The notes under the pieces: generated by a model
Seen by the model: the letters and a program-made list of their open reading frames with translations, nothing else
Told to the model about the DNA's origin: nothing
The model's database searches: none
Translations under genes and position numbers: made by a program
From: CBDFLD01 sp965249005
GTDB taxonomy: Bacteria > Acidobacteriota > UBA6911
Direction: 5' to 3'
DNA: 64,000 bases
Assembly (NCBI GenBank): GCA_965249005.1
Contig: CBDFLD010000022.1
Span: 186,001-250,000, forward strand
Shown here: positions 8,397-18,003 of the stretch, piece by piece
Numbering within the stretch: position 1 is the stretch's first letter
Layout: each line of letters begins with the position of its first letter

Positions 8397-10871
8397 ATGA
8401 AGCGATACACCATCTTTTTCTTGTTCCTGCTCCCGATTCTCCCTCTGAAGGCGCAACAGGATCACGGACTCACGATCACCGATACGCACGTCAGCACGAG
8501 TCACGACCAGGTGCCTCGATTCTGTAACGAGCCCAATGCCACCCAGGTGGTACGAAACATCCGAAATGGTGTTTGGTCTGACCCAAGTGTATGGTCGAAT
8601 TCCGCGGTGCCGGGCGCCGGGGCGAAAGTTCAGATTCTTCCAGGAACGACCATCCTCTATGATCAGCGCTCGACCGACACCATTGGAGGAATCGAGATTC
8701 ACGGGACGCTGGAGTTCCAAACCGACATCGACACGACCCTCTGGCTCGAGGACGGGATTCTGGTCATGCCCGCAGCAAGCCTGAAGATTGGGGACGTGCA
8801 GAGCCCGATCGCGGATGATGTTTCCGCCGAGATCGTGCTTGCCGCCATTCCGCTCAAGATCGGGACGGTTCAGAGCCCGGGCCCGGATCCGGGTCAATAC
8901 GGCAGAGGCTTGCTCAACTTTGGAAGGATCGAGATCCACGGTCGTGTGATCAAGCCGACCTTCATCCGGCTCGCCGTGGAGGCCACGGCGGGGGATCTCA
9001 CGCTGGAGTTGGTCGAGCCGCCAGTAGACTGGCGGCCTGGAGATCGCTTGCTTCTTCCCGATACTCGACAGATCCCTTTTCGCAAGAATTTTTCGACTCC
9101 CACATTCGCCGAGGAAGGGGTCATTGCAGACATCAACGGGACCATCGTCAGCCTGCAGGCGCCGCTTCAGTTCGACCACAGAGGTCCCCGCGATCGGCTC
9201 GGTCGCATCCGCCCGGAAATGCTGGCGCACGTAATCCATCTCTCGCGCAATATTCGAATTCGCTCCGAATCGACACTGTTTCGCGGCCACATCATGAACT
9301 TCCACCAGGCAGACGTGGATGTGCGCTATGCGCATCTCCAAGAGCTCGGGCGCACCACGACCGCTTCCCTGGACAGCACGGCGACCGATGGAAACGGTGT
9401 GGTGACCCACATTGGCACCAACCAGATCGGGCGCTACTCGCTGCACATGCACCATGTCTTCGGGCCCGAAAACCCGGCCGACAGTGGTTTTCAGTTCCAG
9501 ATCGTAGGGAATCTCGTCGACGGTGGAGAGAAGTGGGGGATCGCGATTCATGATTCCCACTACGGCAATATCAGCCACAACGTGGCCTACGACGTGAAGG
9601 GGTCGGCCATCGTGACCGAGCAGGGCAACGAAACCGAGAATCTGTTCGAGCGCAATATCGTCGTGGGTATCCGGGCAGGCGGATCTCGCTGGGCTGATCG
9701 AGATTTCACTCGCGGAGGGATTCGCGACAACGGCCGGGACAACGGCTTCGACCATTCCGGGTTCTGGTTCCGCGGGCCCTTCAACTTCGTTCGCGGCAAC
9801 GCCGCCTGGAATCTCGACTTCGCGGGTTACGTCTACAACGGCTACTACCTGAACCCTCGCTCCCTGCGCTTTCCGAGCTACCGCGGGTCGCTCATGTCCG
9901 AGGAAGGAAGCTACTACCAATTGCCAAAAGGAGAAGCGATCCGTCTGCTCGAATCGAGAGACAATGAGGTGCACGCCGGCAGTCTCGGCATCTATGCTTC
10001 CTGGTATGCGGGATGTTGTAGCGTCGGCTGGTACAAATCCGAAGGTCTTTTTGCGGACTACAGGATGTCTCACATCAACCGCCGTGGAGTCTACGGCTAC
10101 CACAATGCAAGGACCACATTCGACGGTTTTGTGATGCTCAACCATGCGGCGGTCTCCGACCAGAATATGGGAGGCTCACGCATCAACAGCGGGTTCTTCT
10201 TCAACAATGTCTCATATGAGAACGGTCAGCTCGTGGTGCGCAACTTCGAGGTGTCCCACTTCAACTACGGCGTCCAACTTTCCCCAAACCTTCAAGATGG
10301 CACCACGGAGCCGAACATCGGGACCATCGAGGACGGGATCCTTCAGAATCACATCAACGTGCTGGTTCCGCTACCGACCCTGTCGACGGGACAGGAATAC
10401 TATCTACGAAATATCGATTTCGAGCTCTTGCAACCGAATGCCTCCCTAGTGCTCTACCAGCCGGCGCCCAACAACATCGTGACCTATCCGGCGATCCACA
10501 AGTCCTCGAACCCCATGGCGCTCCAGAGAGTGTTCGCTCAGGACTACGACCAGGTGCCGGGAAAGAATATCGAGGTTTTCTTCACGGAACAGGGGTCCAA
10601 TGAGATCGTTCTCCCTCCGCAACGCGATGATTACCTCACGAATCCCCTGAAAACCTGTCCCGAGCAGGGCATCACTGAGCAGCAGTGCTGGGACCGTTAC
10701 GGGGTGGCACTGGCAGGCCAGGTGGCCCCCTGCGCAACGCAGGATGGGGATCCTGACTGTGCGGAAGCTCGCAGCCGCGCGCAATCGCTCCGTATCCGCG
10801 GGCTCAGCTTCGACGTCGACCTGGGGCCAGCGCCGGTCAAACCAAGGAATCTGCGCGTTCTTACTCAGTAG
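8397..10871 (+). CDS. secreted G8-domain right-handed beta-helix protein
   Basis: The ATG at 8397 begins a signal peptide (MKRYTIFFLFLLP to LKAQ). Residues 45-150 form a G8-like domain (NGVWSDPSVWSNSAVPGAGAKV then GGIEIHGTLEF), and the rest is a long right-handed beta-helix with repeated NxVxGN-type turns (IVGNLVDGG, GNISHNVAYDVKG, NLFERNIVVG, NFVRGNAAW). The arrangement matches the CEMIP/TMEM2 group, some animal members of which degrade hyaluronan, and bacterial relatives of unknown activity. At 824 residues it is full length. It is divergent from the GH97 gene with about 350 bases between the starts. A surface polysaccharide-binding or cleaving role is an inference. Confidence 0.75.
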   Translation: MKRYTIFFLFLLPILPLKAQQDHGLTITDTHVSTSHDQVPRFCNEPNATQVVRNIRNGVWSDPSVWSNSAVPGAGAKVQILPGTTILYDQRSTDTIGGIEIHGTLEFQTDIDTTLWLEDGILVMPAASLKIGDVQSPIADDVSAEIVLAAIPLKIGTVQSPGPDPGQYGRGLLNFGRIEIHGRVIKPTFIRLAVEATAGDLTLELVEPPVDWRPGDRLLLPDTRQIPFRKNFSTPTFAEEGVIADINGTIVSLQAPLQFDHRGPRDRLGRIRPEMLAHVIHLSRNIRIRSESTLFRGHIMNFHQADVDVRYAHLQELGRTTTASLDSTATDGNGVVTHIGTNQIGRYSLHMHHVFGPENPADSGFQFQIVGNLVDGGEKWGIAIHDSHYGNISHNVAYDVKGSAIVTEQGNETENLFERNIVVGIRAGGSRWADRDFTRGGIRDNGRDNGFDHSGFWFRGPFNFVRGNAAWNLDFAGYVYNGYYLNPRSLRFPSYRGSLMSEEGSYYQLPKGEAIRLLESRDNEVHAGSLGIYASWYAGCCSVGWYKSEGLFADYRMSHINRRGVYGYHNARTTFDGFVMLNHAAVSDQNMGGSRINSGFFFNNVSYENGQLVVRNFEVSHFNYGVQLSPNLQDGTTEPNIGTIEDGILQNHINVLVPLPTLSTGQEYYLRNIDFELLQPNASLVLYQPAPNNIVTYPAIHKSSNPMALQRVFAQDYDQVPGKNIEVFFTEQGSNEIVLPPQRDDYLTNPLKTCPEQGITEQQCWDRYGVALAGQVAPCATQDGDPDCAEARSRAQSLRIRGLSFDVDLGPAPVKPRNLRVLTQ

Positions 10872-11117
10872 ATAAATCGATTCGTGAAGGATCGGCCCGA
10901 GTTCTCCGGCCAACCGAAAACCTGCGCTTTGCATCGGGGTGACGATCGATTCGCGCTCCAACCGCCCCTGGCAACCCGGGCTTGAGCCCCATCTGGCGTT
11001 CCGGCAGACGGTCCAGGTCCAGCTATGCTATCCTCCCAGCGTCAGTGAAAAGCGACCCATTCCAAAGAGGGTTGAAGGGTGCGTCACGATACCCAAGAAA
11101 CCATCTGATCGGGTTCG

Positions 11118-12944
11118 ATGGAACCCATGACCTTTGGACCATCCATGCCTAACAAACGCACCATATGCTGGGTTTTCATCGTGATCGTGATCGTGATCGT
11201 GATCGTGATGTCCTTCGTATCGGGCGGAGTCGCGATTGCGGAGGACAAGCCCCGGATTGCAATTTTCTCGGGGGCCACGGCCACCATTCAAAACGTCCAG
11301 CCGCTGGTTACCAGCAACAAGGCGCGCGAACGATACGGCTTGCCACCACGAACCGGGCCAGACGGCGAGCCGCTACGATTCGACCACCTGATTCCGCAAA
11401 GGCTGGCGGCGCCGGTCGATATCTTTATCGAGGCCTATACCGCACACCCGCTGGAAAGAGATGCGGCAAAACTGTACGCACCGCCCGATGGGTACTTGGA
11501 CAACACGGGTGAGTTTCACGAGCAGCGCCAAGCCGAATCGGATATCCCGGTCTACAGGGTCACTCTGGAACCCAAGGACGGGCTCTATCTTTTGCCCTAC
11601 ATGGCCCGTCAGGTTGGCGGCGGCGCATGGGAGGGAGACTGCGCCACGGCAGGCGCTCCGGACGAACAGTGCCGGCAACCGTTCTTCCCGGATGCCTCGC
11701 GGCTCATCGAGGAGATCGACCGCGGCCTTTCGGGCCTGGGCAAGGATGGTCTCGCCAGTGTGCTTTCAACGAGGGCGAACTTCGACTTTTATCGCGTATC
11801 GCCTTCCGGGGGGTACAAGAACGGTCTCGCTCAAGATGAGAGGACGGACGTTGGTGCAGGTGACATAGGGCCCGAGACCAGGCATGTCGACTTCTTTGCC
11901 TATGCGCCGCGGCACCTGTTTTCATCGGTGCCGACCGCGACGCTGGCAAAAGTCACCAACGACGTGCAGCACGCCATGCGATCGGGCAAGTACCTCGGCG
12001 GGATCTGGCTTGAAGGCAGCCCGCGAATCGAGGAGACGATTTACTGGCTCAACCTGCTGATTGATACGGATAAGCCGCTCGTCACCAATGCCGCGCAGCG
12101 CGCCAACCGATCGGTTTCTGCCGACGGCCCCGCAAACATCATCGATTCGGTGGACTATATCACTTCGGAAAAATGGGCCGGCCCAGACGGTAAGGACAAT
12201 CTCGGTGCGGTGCTGGTCCAAGATGAGCAGATCATCGCGGCACGGCAGGGCCAGAAAAGCGACGCTCGTCCCGGCGGCTATACCGCAACGGGAGATCACG
12301 GGGGCGTGATTGGCACCGTTGGCAAGCCGGGGAATGTCACCGTGTACTTCCGTCCGGCGACCAAACATACCTGGCGCTCAGAAGTGAACCTGGGGCGGTT
12401 GCCAATGCGTACTGCAGGGGTACTGCGCATCGATGGGGTGCCCGAGCGGGTCGATGTTCGCATCAAGGACGACAACGCGGAACTACTGGGCAGCGCGATT
12501 CCACGGGTTGCCGTGATCGAACAACTACACTATAGCCAAACATCGCCAAAGGGAGATGCGTCCACCGAGATAGATATCATGGCATGGATCAACCACAACC
12601 TGGCGCGCAATCCGCTAGCTGGTTTCGTGGGCGAGGGGACCGCACCTTACGGCGGCATGACTGTGGCGCAAACCCGGGCACTGGAAATCGCGGCTTTCTG
12701 CGGTATGCCGACGGTACGCGTCGGTCGCGGCAATGCAGGTGGTCTGACGCCGACCAATCCCAGCGATGTCTTTGTCGAGGGCAACAACTTGACTGCCACC
12801 AAGGCGAGGCTGCTTCTGATGGCGGCGCTCATGAAGTACGGCAGTCTGCCGCCGGCAAAGGACCCGCGCAACCCGACCGAGCAGGAACGCCGGGCGGTGA
12901 AGGATGCCATCGCGGTATACCAGAAATTATTTGATACCCATTAG
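11118..12944 (+). CDS. asparaginase-fold protein, catalytic site altered
   Basis: A membrane-targeting segment made of alternating Ile and Val (residues 20-30) precedes an asparaginase/glutaminase-type fold. The second conserved block is clear: GGIWLEGSPRIEETIYWL, then TDKPLVTNAAQR and SVSADGPANIID, which match the family's GTDTxEE, KPVVxTGAMR and SxDGPxN blocks. The Thr-Asp pair expected in GTDT is replaced by Ser-Pro, and the first block reads FSGATATI instead of TGGTIA. Some catalytic residues are therefore missing and ordinary asparaginase activity is doubtful. The 608-residue length is nearly twice the usual 330, with an extra N-terminal region between the two blocks. ATG at 11145 is an alternative start. 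Exported or membrane-anchored; function unknown. Confidence 0.65.
   Translation: MEPMTFGPSMPNKRTICWVFIVIVIVIVIVMSFVSGGVAIAEDKPRIAIFSGATATIQNVQPLVTSNKARERYGLPPRTGPDGEPLRFDHLIPQRLAAPVDIFIEAYTAHPLERDAAKLYAPPDGYLDNTGEFHEQRQAESDIPVYRVTLEPKDGLYLLPYMARQVGGGAWEGDCATAGAPDEQCRQPFFPDASRLIEEIDRGLSGLGKDGLASVLSTRANFDFYRVSPSGGYKNGLAQDERTDVGAGDIGPETRHVDFFAYAPRHLFSSVPTATLAKVTNDVQHAMRSGKYLGGIWLEGSPRIEETIYWLNLLIDTDKPLVTNAAQRANRSVSADGPANIIDSVDYITSEKWAGPDGKDNLGAVLVQDEQIIAARQGQKSDARPGGYTATGDHGGVIGTVGKPGNVTVYFRPATKHTWRSEVNLGRLPMRTAGVLRIDGVPERVDVRIKDDNAELLGSAIPRVAVIEQLHYSQTSPKGDASTEIDIMAWINHNLARNPLAGFVGEGTAPYGGMTVAQTRALEIAAFCGMPTVRVGRGNAGGLTPTNPSDVFVEGNNLTATKARLLLMAALMKYGSLPPAKDPRNPTEQERRAVKDAIAVYQKLFDTH
11178..11207 (+). 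repeat. hexanucleotide tandem repeat, five copies
   Basis: Five perfect copies of ATCGTG encode (Ile-Val)5 in the hydrophobic segment of the asparaginase-fold protein. Changes in copy number would keep the frame and alter only the length of the membrane segment. Confidence 0.9.
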
Positions 12945-13138
12945 CAGGAAAACAAGGCATCCAATAATTTGTTACACGCCTTGACCCCAAGATTGAAAAG
13001 GATGGGATGTTGCCTTGTGCCGTTCCGTGAGTACCCGAAACTCGAGATATCCGGATCGATGAGGAACTACGTCGTAGCCGTGTGATAGTATGTCCCGGCC
13101 TTGTACTAGTCCCGTTGTTGTGAGGCGAAAAAGAAGGT

Positions 13139-13465
13139 ATGGAATCTCTTAACTTGCTGCGTCCCAGGGGTCGGTATTTCAAGGGAGTAGCTCGCCTTAT
13201 TTTTACAGTGCTGCTGCTGTGGTTTTTGCTCGTCTTTGGTTTTCAATTCCTCTTGGTCCTGATTCAGAGGGATCCGCTCGGTTCGAGCTGGCTGACCGAT
13301 GCACGCTTCTTGGGCTTTCCATTCCACTACTGGTTCACAGGGCAGTTTGCCATCCTTGCATTTATTCTCCTCTGCATCCTGTTCAACCGGCGCTACGACC
13401 GCCTCATTGCAACAGAGAAGGGAATTGCCGCTGAGGCAGAAGGGAATGATGATGGAAGCCGGTGA
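13139..13465 (+). CDS. DUF4212 small subunit of a sodium:solute symporter
   Basis: A 108-residue protein with two membrane segments (about residues 19-42 and 63-84). It carries the family pattern of an Arg-rich N-terminus, LIFTVLLLWFLLVFGF, FPFHYWFTGQFA and a C-terminal NRRYDR. DUF4212 proteins are encoded directly before SSS-family permeases and are thought to form a complex with them. AAGAAGGT sits just upstream of the ATG. Its last 20 bases overlap the start of the permease gene, which supports translational coupling. Confidence 0.88.
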   Translation: MESLNLLRPRGRYFKGVARLIFTVLLLWFLLVFGFQFLLVLIQRDPLGSSWLTDARFLGFPFHYWFTGQFAILAFILLCILFNRRYDRLIATEKGIAAEAEGNDDGSR

Positions 13466-14945
13466 GCTCAAGATTGTTCCGGCTATGATTCTGGCCGCCA
13501 CCCTCCTCCTATTCGTTGTGGTGGGAATCCTTACGCGGGTCCGGAATCTGGATGAGTACTGGGTGGCGGGTAGGAAGATCGGCCCTTTCGCGTCGGGGAT
13601 GTCCATTGCCAGCAACTGGATGAGTGCTGCCAGCTTTCTGGGGATGGCGGGACTGCTATACCTTCAAGGATACTTCGGCTTGGCCTATGTCCTCGGTTGG
13701 ACCGGGGGATACGTTCTGCTCCTCGTGTTGATGGCCTCCCAGATCCGAAACTACGGCAAGTTTACCGCACCCGATTTCGTCGGCGATCGCTACTACTCCA
13801 AAACCGCACGGTTCTTGGCCGCTTTGATTACCCTCGTTATCTCCTTTGTCTATGCGGTGGGTCAATACAAGGGAATTGGTGAGATGTTCAAATGGATCTT
13901 CGGTATGGATTATCGACTGTCGATCATCACGGGGACCATCGTTGTTCTTTCCTACGTACTGCTGTCCGGAATGTTGGGGGTGGTACGAAACCAGCAGGTC
14001 CAGTACATAGTCCTGATAACTGCATTCTTGCTACCGCTGTTCTTCATCGCAAAGAAATTGGGTTACTTCTATCTGGTTCCGCAGATTGGATACGGTGAGG
14101 CGGTAGGCCAGCTCCAATCCACCCACCCGGAGTTTGTTCTCCCATGGGGAGACGAGGGCCTCTACAGCTGGGTCGCTCTTTGTTTTACCCTGATGGTGGG
14201 CACTGCCGGTCTGCCCCACGTGATCCAGCGGTTCTATTTGGTTCCGAATGCCCGAGATGCCCGTAAATCGGTCGTTTGGGGCCTGTTCTTCATTGCCATC
14301 CTTTACTGGAGCTCGCCAGCTTTTGCTGCCTTCGGGAAAATCCTCAACTCTGACGGGGGCAAGGAAGTGGCTGACGTGATCCTCATCAACGCGGCTGAGA
14401 ACGCAGGTCTCCCTGAATGGTTCGCCGGGCTGCTGGCAGCCGGCGCCATCTCGGCGGCCTTCAGCACCGTGGCTGGCTTGCTCATGGCAGGCTCGGCGGC
14501 CTTTGCCCATGATCTCTACTTTGGCCTGTTCAAGCCGACCGCCTCTGCTCAGGAACAAGTACTTGTAGCGAGGGTGGGTACCGTTATTCTGGGATTGGGA
14601 ATCATGTTGGTCGCTCTGGACCCGCCTGCGTTGATTGGTCAGATCGTGGCAATGGCTTTTGCCATCGCCGGTTGCACCATCTTCCCGGTCTTCGTCCTGG
14701 GCATCTGGTGGAGCCGAGCTACCCGGGAAGGGGCCATTGCCGGTATGTTGGTGGGAAGTTTCATTTCGATCGGTGCGCTCTTTTGGGGGGATACATCCCT
14801 GGCGCCATGGATTCCGGCTACCTCGTCGGCCCTCATCGGGGCGCCGCTGGCGCTGCTGACCATTGTTATCGTATCCCTACGTACTCCCGCGCCGCCGGCT
14901 GAGATTGACTCTCTCATGAGCCAGATTCACCAGCCGATCGAGTAG
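13446..14945 (+). CDS. SSS-family sodium:solute symporter (VC_2705-type)
   Basis: About 499 residues with some 13 membrane segments. The SSS signature is clear: NLDEYWVAGRKIGPFASGMS, then ASNWMSAASFLGMAG, TAPDFVGDRYYS, and the family stretch AGLLAAGAISAAFSTVAGLLM. The close DUF4212 partner places it in the VC_2705 group, some members of which act on acetate or similar short monocarboxylates. Three consecutive in-frame ATGs (13446, 13449, 13452) all overlap the upstream gene; the start cannot be resolved further. The following operon begins 48 bases downstream on the same strand, so it could share a transcript and supply a substrate to it. Confidence 0.88.
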   Translation: MMMEAGELKIVPAMILAATLLLFVVVGILTRVRNLDEYWVAGRKIGPFASGMSIASNWMSAASFLGMAGLLYLQGYFGLAYVLGWTGGYVLLLVLMASQIRNYGKFTAPDFVGDRYYSKTARFLAALITLVISFVYAVGQYKGIGEMFKWIFGMDYRLSIITGTIVVLSYVLLSGMLGVVRNQQVQYIVLITAFLLPLFFIAKKLGYFYLVPQIGYGEAVGQLQSTHPEFVLPWGDEGLYSWVALCFTLMVGTAGLPHVIQRFYLVPNARDARKSVVWGLFFIAILYWSSPAFAAFGKILNSDGGKEVADVILINAAENAGLPEWFAGLLAAGAISAAFSTVAGLLMAGSAAFAHDLYFGLFKPTASAQEQVLVARVGTVILGLGIMLVALDPPALIGQIVAMAFAIAGCTIFPVFVLGIWWSRATREGAIAGMLVGSFISIGALFWGDTSLAPWIPATSSALIGAPLALLTIVIVSLRTPAPPAEIDSLMSQIHQPIE

Positions 14946-14992
14946 CGTACCCGGACAGATCGAGTCGTGATGGACAGGCGCGGAGGATCACC

Positions 14993-15436
14993 GTGGATTC
15001 GAGGAGTTACGGCTTCTGGCTCTGGGTTCTCCTGGGGCTCTTTTCGTTCCGGGTTGTAGCACAGTTGGTGCAGTGGCGCATGGAGGTGCCGTTTCTCCCG
15101 TCGTTTGAAGCGTGGCACAGTGCCGTGATACCGTACGAGCTGCTGCTTGCGGCTCAGATACTGGTACTCGGTTTCTATGGATGGGTCGCACTCGCTTTCT
15201 GGAAGCGGAACGTTCGAGCGTCGCGTAAGTCGGCACGGGTCTGGCTCTGGATCGGTGGGATGTACGCAACCCTGATGGTCGTGCGGCTGGTGCTGGGTCT
15301 GACGGTGATGCCGTCTCACTACTGGTTCGCGAATTACCTGCCGACCTTCTTTCACTTGGTGCTCGCGGGCTTCATGCTGGTCGTGGGATTGTTCCACCTG
15401 CGGCACACGGCATCACGCCCGGTGGTGGAGGGTTAG
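14993..15436 (+). CDS. four-helix membrane protein, unknown function
   Basis: The 147-residue product has four predicted membrane segments (about residues 8-25, 43-63, 75-95, 115-135) and no recognisable domain. The start is GTG at 14993, supported by GGAGG six bases upstream. The stop TAG is followed directly by the ATG of the next gene (TAGATG), so the two are almost certainly translated together. Because its partner is a membrane-bound hydroxylase-synthetase fusion, an accessory or anchoring role in that complex is plausible but unproven. Confidence 0.7.
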   Translation: MDSRSYGFWLWVLLGLFSFRVVAQLVQWRMEVPFLPSFEAWHSAVIPYELLLAAQILVLGFYGWVALAFWKRNVRASRKSARVWLWIGGMYATLMVVRLVLGLTVMPSHYWFANYLPTFFHLVLAGFMLVVGLFHLRHTASRPVVEG

Positions 15437-18001
15437 ATGGCGGCAAAGACGACGGTGGTCGGACGCGTCCTCCCGTGGGTCATCTACCCGCTTGTAGTCT
15501 CAGCCTCGATCGTTCTCTACGGGATCCTCGGTCAGACCGAGCTCTCTTTTCAGCTTCGGAGCTACGCCGCAGCCACCGTTGGGGCGATCCTCGTCACCCT
15601 GTTCGAACTCGGGCTTTCGCATCACCGCGTCTGGAAGGGTGCCCCCGAGGACGTTCGCGAGGACGCCCTCTACATGATAATCGTGCAGATGCTGCTGCCG
15701 GTCGTCCTTGCCCTGACACTCAGCGTGTTTTTGCTTCGCCAGCTCCAGGCCGCGGGGGTCGACCCGGCACGGTGGTGGCCTCACACGTGGCCCGTGCCGC
15801 TGCAAGTGATCCTGATGCTCGTGGCGGCCGACTTTCTCAGGTACTGGCTGCACGTGGCGTGTCACCGCTGGGAGCCGCTCTGGCGGCTTCACGCCGTACA
15901 TCACTCCCCTACGAAGCTTTACTGGCTCAACGTCGGGCGCTTCCACCCGCTCGAGAAGATGTTGCAATACCTGTTGGATGCGCTGCCGTTCGTACTGATG
16001 GGTGTCGGTGAGCCGGTCCTTGGCCTCTACTTCGTGTTCTATGCCGTGAACGGGTTCTTCCAGCACTCCAACGTCGAGCTTCGATTCGGCTGGCTCAACT
16101 GGGTCATCAGTAGTGCCGAGCTGCACCGGTGGCACCACTCGAGGGTGGCTGAGGAGTCGAACGCGAATTACGGGAATAACCTGATCATCTGGGACGTGCT
16201 TTTCCGAACTCGCTTCCTTCCAGGGGACCGTGAGATCAAGGACATCGGCCTTCCGAACCGCAACTACCCGAGCACGTTCCTTGCTCAGATGAAGACCCCG
16301 TTCATCAAGGGGATCGAGAGCGCGGCCTCGGATCTGGTGGGTTGGTCCGAGATCGTGGCGAACCAGCTGATCCGACTTCGGATGCTCCGGCTCAAGTACA
16401 CGGCCTGGCCACGACTCGTCTCCTTGGCACGCCAGCCGAGACCGACCCAGCTCGAGTGTCTGAACCGGATCCTCAAGGTGAACCGGAGTACCACGTTCGG
16501 GCGTCAGCACAGTTTCGAGAAGATTCGGACTTACGACGACTACCGTGAGCGAGTACCGGTCCAGAGCTACGAGTCCCTTCGCCCCTTGATCGAGCAGCAG
16601 GACCGAACAAGGTCCTCGGTACTGACGGTTGAGCAGCCCATCCTCTACGCCCAGACGAGCGGAACCACGGGAACCCCGAAGTTCATTCCGGTGCTCCCTA
16701 GCTCTCTGAGGCACCATCGAGCATGCCAGAGGCTGTTCTCTTACGTTCAGTCCCGAGCCGGACGCGGTGCGTTTGACGGCCGCCTTCTCGTGATCGTGAG
16801 CCCCGCGGTCGAGGGACAACTCGAGAGCGGTACACCCTATGGGTCCGCGTCGGGACACCTGTACCGGACGATGCCGAACGTCTTGCGGGCAAAGTACGTT
16901 CTGCCCTGGCAGGTCTTCACGATCGAGGACTATGACCTCAAATACCTGCTGATCCTCCGCCTGGCGATCATCAAGCGGAACATCACCTACATGTGCACCG
17001 CGAACCCCTCCACATTCCTCCGACTGATCACCATGCTCGATCAGCATCGTCAGCAACTGCTTGACGATGTGGAGACGGGAGGGTTCAGCCGTGCAAACGA
17101 GCTGGCCCCCGAGGTCCTTCACTCTATTCGAGATCGGCTCGAGTGCTTGCCGGCCCGACGGGAAGAGTTGAGGGAGATCCTGCAACGTGAAGGCCCTACA
17201 ATCCGAGACCTCTGGCCTTATCTCAAGCTTCTCACCACGTGGACGGGAGGAAGCTGCGGCATCGCGCTGGAATCCGTGCGGGCATCGCTCCCTGAAGGCA
17301 CTGGGGTGAGCGAGCTCGGGTATCTGTCGAGTGAGTTCCTCGGGACGATCACCATCGATCCGGAATCGAACCAAGGCGTGCCGACCTTCGAGCACAACTT
17401 CTTCGAGTTCGTTGCGAAGGAGCGGTGGGAGAACGAGGATCCAGAGTTCCTGACGCTCGATCGGCTCGAACCGGGCAGGGAGTACTACGTCCTCGTGACC
17501 ACTCGGACTGGCCTGTATCGATACTTCATGAACGATATGGTTCGGGTGACGGGGCGGTTTCACGAGACCCCGACGATTCAGTTCGTGCAGAAGGGAAGGG
17601 GGGTCACGAGCATTACGGGGGAGAAACTGTACGAGAGTCAGGTGATCCAGGCTGTAAAGGCGGCCCAGGCAGAGGTAGGTGCGTCCGCCCCCTTTTTCAT
17701 CCTGGTGGCAGAACCTGAAGTGGCGGTTTACCGCCTCCTGATCGAGCCGGAGGGGGTGCTCGACCCTGCAGGATTCTCCGAGGCAGTGGAACGCCACCTA
17801 TCCGAGATCAATCTCGAGTATGCGCAGAAGCGTTCGAGCGGCCGGCTGAAAAGGTTGATCGTGTCCGTTCTGCGGCCAGGCGCCGCTGAGGTGTACAAGA
17901 AGGACTGCCTTGCCCGCGGCCAGCGGGAGGGACAGTTCAAGGTCCAGATCCTGCAGTGGGCGAACGACCTGAAGTTCCCCTATGAGGAATACGCGCTCTA
18001 G
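15437..18001 (+). CDS. fatty-acid hydroxylase / GH3 acyl-amido synthetase fusion
   Basis: Two unrelated enzymes lie in one 854-residue frame. Residues 1-270 have four hydrophobic segments and the diiron histidine motifs of the fatty-acid-hydroxylase/sterol-desaturase superfamily: HVACH (139-143), HAVHH (152-156) and HRWHH (230-234). Residues 310-854 are a GH3 (auxin-responsive GH3) acyl-acid amido synthetase: the ATP loop SGTTGTPK at 408-415 and YRYFMNDMVRVTG near 695, with the mixed alpha/beta fold of the adenylate-forming enzymes. GH3 enzymes activate a carboxylic acid as the adenylate and join it to an amino acid. The fusion suggests hydroxylation or desaturation of a lipid followed by amide formation at the membrane. 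The order of reactions and substrates are inferences. It lies between the 4-TM gene and the epimerase gene in a tight operon. Confidence 0.88.
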   Translation: MAAKTTVVGRVLPWVIYPLVVSASIVLYGILGQTELSFQLRSYAAATVGAILVTLFELGLSHHRVWKGAPEDVREDALYMIIVQMLLPVVLALTLSVFLLRQLQAAGVDPARWWPHTWPVPLQVILMLVAADFLRYWLHVACHRWEPLWRLHAVHHSPTKLYWLNVGRFHPLEKMLQYLLDALPFVLMGVGEPVLGLYFVFYAVNGFFQHSNVELRFGWLNWVISSAELHRWHHSRVAEESNANYGNNLIIWDVLFRTRFLPGDREIKDIGLPNRNYPSTFLAQMKTPFIKGIESAASDLVGWSEIVANQLIRLRMLRLKYTAWPRLVSLARQPRPTQLECLNRILKVNRSTTFGRQHSFEKIRTYDDYRERVPVQSYESLRPLIEQQDRTRSSVLTVEQPILYAQTSGTTGTPKFIPVLPSSLRHHRACQRLFSYVQSRAGRGAFDGRLLVIVSPAVEGQLESGTPYGSASGHLYRTMPNVLRAKYVLPWQVFTIEDYDLKYLLILRLAIIKRNITYMCTANPSTFLRLITMLDQHRQQLLDDVETGGFSRANELAPEVLHSIRDRLECLPARREELREILQREGPTIRDLWPYLKLLTTWTGGSCGIALESVRASLPEGTGVSELGYLSSEFLGTITIDPESNQGVPTFEHNFFEFVAKERWENEDPEFLTLDRLEPGREYYVLVTTRTGLYRYFMNDMVRVTGRFHETPTIQFVQKGRGVTSITGEKLYESQVIQAVKAAQAEVGASAPFFILVAEPEVAVYRLLIEPEGVLDPAGFSEAVERHLSEINLEYAQKRSSGRLKRLIVSVLRPGAAEVYKKDCLARGQREGQFKVQILQWANDLKFPYEEYAL

Positions 18002-18003
18002 CC

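Noticed and set aside
8355..10145. A 596-codon minus-strand frame opposite the G8 protein
   Set aside because: No start signal and no protein-like motif; the plus frame has a signal peptide and beta-helix repeats.
15500..17797. A 765-codon open frame on the minus strand, antisense to the hydroxylase/GH3 gene
   Set aside because: The plus frame has clear catalytic motifs and tight operon spacing. The minus frame is an Arg/Pro/His-rich mirror without any motif, as expected opposite GC-rich codons.
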